DNA of 64,000 bases from Streptococcus parasanguinis. GTDB taxonomy: Bacteria; Bacillota; Bacilli; Lactobacillales; Streptococcaceae. A program made the position numbers and the translations under genes. The stretch is from contig CAJJKY010000004.1 in the NCBI GenBank assembly GCA_905188195.1, positions 67,344 to 131,343 on the forward strand, given 5' to 3'. Shown here piece after piece: positions 62,083-64,000 of the stretch. The stretch's first letter is position 1. Every line of letters begins with the position of its first letter. The notes below the pieces were generated by a model. That model was not told where the DNA came from and did no database searches. It worked only from the letters and a program-made list of their open reading frames with translations.

Positions 62083-62217
62083 AACTTTCTCCTGACATTT
62101 TTAGTTATTCTTTCAAATAATAGCGCTTAAAAATAGAGAGGAAGAACTGATTTAACTATCTCTTTGATCGACCCGAATACTTTTTATTGAGTAGAGTTGA
62201 CCATACCTACCTTTTCA

Positions 62218-62649
62218 TTAATAGCTTTTCTCTTCTTCAACTAAGAGTGTTCCAATTAAAACCAGAATACCTAGCAGTAACGGAGCGATTCGAAAAATTT
62301 CCCAATCTAGATCAAAACCCAAGATGATAGACAGCAGATAAAGTCCGAAACTCGCATAGAGAAGGCTTTTATTCCTCTTCTTCATCCCTAGTCTAAGTAA
62401 AATGGTCCCAATAGCAACACCTAAGAAGTTTGGTGTTAGAAAAATCAACAACACGAAAAATCCAAAAATATTAAAGGAAAAGGCAAACAATACAAGATAG
62501 ATAATGGATAAGTAAAAGGTCACTGAAAGAAGAATAGAATGTAAGCTATTTTCTTTTGGAGGATTCTGAACAAATATAGAATTGGGATGATCTTCACTGA
62601 TCTTACTATGTTCTTTATTTCCCTCAAAATGTTTCTCTTGGTTTGTCAT
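62218..62649 (-). CDS. Small membrane protein, short family member
   Basis: 143 residues from the second ATG (62649), six bases from AAGGAG. An acidic/His-containing N-terminal tail precedes four hydrophobic segments, ending ILVLIGTLLVEEEKSY. Same layout as the product at 61651-62082, so a tandem duplication followed by divergence is likely. Function unknown. Confidence 0.6.
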   Translation of the reverse strand: MTNQEKHFEGNKEHSKISEDHPNSIFVQNPPKENSLHSILLSVTFYLSIIYLVLFAFSFNIFGFFVLLIFLTPNFLGVAIGTILLRLGMKKRNKSLLYASFGLYLLSIILGFDLDWEIFRIAPLLLGILVLIGTLLVEEEKSY

Positions 62650-62819
62650 CATTTTCTCCTTCCTTTCTTATATTTTTATGTTTTTCCTTTAACACCATTA
62701 TTCTTGATTCCATCATTCCTTTCATGGTATCCATCTATTCAATGCTATCTCTTAAACATTAATTTGGACAGGTTTCCAATTAGATTGCTAACATATCATG
62801 AAATAGACTGGAAGCTTCC

Positions 62820-63302
62820 CTAAATAAAATCAGCCTCAGCAATAGCTCGTTTCACTTCTTCAATTGGTAAATTGACCAGTTCTACTTCTTTTTCACGGTA
62901 AAGATACTCGGCATATTCATCGATACGGTATTGATGGATATAAACAACCCGCTTGCAACCGACTTGAAGCAACTGCTTGGTGCAATTGAGGCAAGGAAAA
63001 TGCGTCACATAAGCTGTAAAGCCTTTTGGAATTCCACGTTCAGCTCCTTGCAAAATCGCATTGACTTCCGCATGAATCGTCCGGACACAATGTCCCTCGA
63101 CCATGAGGCAGCCATCCTCTAGACAATGATCTGTCCCAGAAACGGATCCATTATACCCTGTTGCAATGACCTTATTATCCTTAACCAGAACAGCGCCTAC
63201 TTTCGCTCGATTACATGTCGCTCGATTCGAAATCAGTAAGGCCTGTGCTGCAAAATATTCATCCCATGCTAGTCGATTGTGTGTCACCTTTGTATCCTCC
63301 AT
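62820..63302 (-). CDS. comEB: Deoxycytidylate deaminase (ComEB-like)
   Basis: Up to 160 residues. Zinc site HAEVNAILQ near 76-84 and PCLNCTKQL near 104-112. Converts dCMP to dUMP for thymidylate synthesis; named ComEB for its place beside competence genes in B. subtilis, though no competence genes are here. The ATG at 63302 is only two bases from GAGGAG; a GTG at 63287 with GGAGG eight bases upstream is an equally good start (155 residues). Confidence 0.9.
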   Translation of the reverse strand: MEDTKVTHNRLAWDEYFAAQALLISNRATCNRAKVGAVLVKDNKVIATGYNGSVSGTDHCLEDGCLMVEGHCVRTIHAEVNAILQGAERGIPKGFTAYVTHFPCLNCTKQLLQVGCKRVVYIHQYRIDEYAEYLYREKEVELVNLPIEEVKRAIAEADFI

Positions 63303-63353
63303 CTCTCCTCATATCGGTTACGATTATTTTCATTATAGCATGAAATCAACAAG

Positions 63354-63382
63354 AAAAAAAGACTGAGGAAAACTCCTCAGCC
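63354..63382 (-). terminator. Terminator of the rpmI-rplT operon
   Basis: A 9-bp stem, GACTGAGGA/TCCTCAGCC, with a 4-base loop and seven T on the minus strand. Confidence 0.85.
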
Positions 63383-63390
63383 TTATAAAA

Positions 63391-63750
63391 TTATTTACCA
63401 AGTTTTGCTTTAGCTGCATCTGCAAGAGCTGTGAAAGCTGCTGCATCGTTAACAGCCAAGTCAGCAAGCATTTTACGGTTAACTTCGATCTCAGCCAATT
63501 TCAAACCATGCATCAATTGTGAGTATGAAAGTCCGTTCAAACGAGCTGCCGCATTGATACGTGTGATCCACAATTTACGGAAGTCACGTTTCTTTTGACG
63601 ACGGTCACGGTATGCATAGTAGTAAGAGTTCATTACTTGTTCTTTTGCAGTACGGAACAAGATATGTTTAGCTCCATAGTAACCTTTAGCTAATTTAAGA
63701 ATACGTTTACGACGTTTGCGTGATACAACGCCACCTTTAACACGTGCCAT
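63391..63750 (-). CDS. rplT: 50S ribosomal protein L20
   Basis: 119 residues, Arg/Lys-rich, starting [19 protein letters not shown], with [18 protein letters not shown]. It binds 23S rRNA early in 50S assembly and in many bacteria represses its own operon. Full length, 49 bases after rpmI. Confidence 0.97.
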
Positions 63751-63799
63751 TTATATTTCCTCCAATATTTCCTAGAATTCTTTACTTACGAATACGCGA

Positions 63800-64000
63800 T
63801 TATTTCAAGCGAGTAAGCATTGCTTTGATACGTTTGAAATCTCCTGCATGCACCATAGATGCTTTACGAAGATGACGACGTTGTTTCTTAGTTTTTCCGT
63901 GGAAACGGTGAGAAGTGTAAGCACGGAAACGTTTAAGTCCACCAGAACCTGTACGTTTGAAACGTTTAGCTGATGCGCGGTGTGTTTTTTGTTTTGGCAT
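63800..64000 (-). CDS. rpmI: 50S ribosomal protein L35
   Basis: 66 residues, complete: the ATG occupies the last three bases of the window. Starts MPKQKTHRASAKRFKRTGSG, the usual L35 N terminus. infC is expected immediately beyond the edge. Confidence 0.97.
   Translation of the reverse strand: MPKQKTHRASAKRFKRTGSGGLKRFRAYTSHRFHGKTKKQRRHLRKASMVHAGDFKRIKAMLTRLK

Noticed and set aside
1..64000. CRISPR array, tRNA or rRNA genes, complete transposase or integrase
   Set aside because: No regularly spaced direct repeats, cloverleaf sequences or rRNA segments were recognised, and no full-length transposase or integrase frame is present.

Overview
The window reads as a chromosome segment of a low-GC Gram-positive coccus, most likely a viridans-group Streptococcus. 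Supporting signs are the aromatic amino acid gene order (aroD-aroE-aroB-aroC-tyrA-aroA-aroK-pheA-psr), the pneumococcal-type MTASMRLR macrolide leader peptide, a preQ1-II riboswitch before queT, an SMK box before metK, spxR, and infC-operon ribosomal genes at the right edge. An intact LtaS-type lipoteichoic acid synthase argues against S. pneumoniae or close S. mitis and fits an S. parasanguinis or S. sanguinis-like species; the species is inference. Most genes lie on the minus strand.

Left half (1-25 kb) is accessory. It opens with a CPBP protease, a small membrane protein and a lipoprotein. An AT-rich, tightly coupled three-gene island follows (2.4-5.5 kb) with a CbbX/SpoVK-type AAA+ ATPase; I do not recognise this system and consider it the best candidate for something undescribed. 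Then come an Ltp-like (phage superinfection-exclusion type) repeat protein, an RDD protein, a CcpA-controlled neopullulanase/cyclomaltodextrinase, a class I Fic toxin with a 58-residue antitoxin, a secreted nuclease, and a run of small hypothetical, DUF1877 and CbrC-like genes (12-19 kb). Pieces of several of these genes recur as truncated paralogues at 18-19 kb and 23.6-24.3 kb, which points to repeated duplication and deletion. A MerR regulator with a 19-bp-spacer promoter drives an ABC exporter (19.3-21.7 kb).

At 25.2-30.6 kb sits a Mega-type macrolide resistance element: mef(E) and msrD (mel) with the attenuator leader peptide on the minus strand, an eroded UmuC-like SOS cassette on the plus strand, and a serine-recombinase tail. 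Imperfect ~80-bp direct repeats flank it. It lies directly downstream of an intact rlmCD-type 23S rRNA methyltransferase gene.

Right half (30.7-64 kb) is core genome: the shikimate/aromatic operon started by an rRNA methyltransferase gene and ended by psr; ltaS; pulA, dagK and ligA; queT and gtrA (divergent); a MarR gene with a palindromic operator; a BrkB-family protein; map, spxR and an acetyltransferase; murA; metK; three related membrane proteins; comEB; and rplT/rpmI. Two copies of a ~174-bp sequence occupy the 3' ends of the queT and brkB-like transcripts, each carrying its own terminator hairpin.
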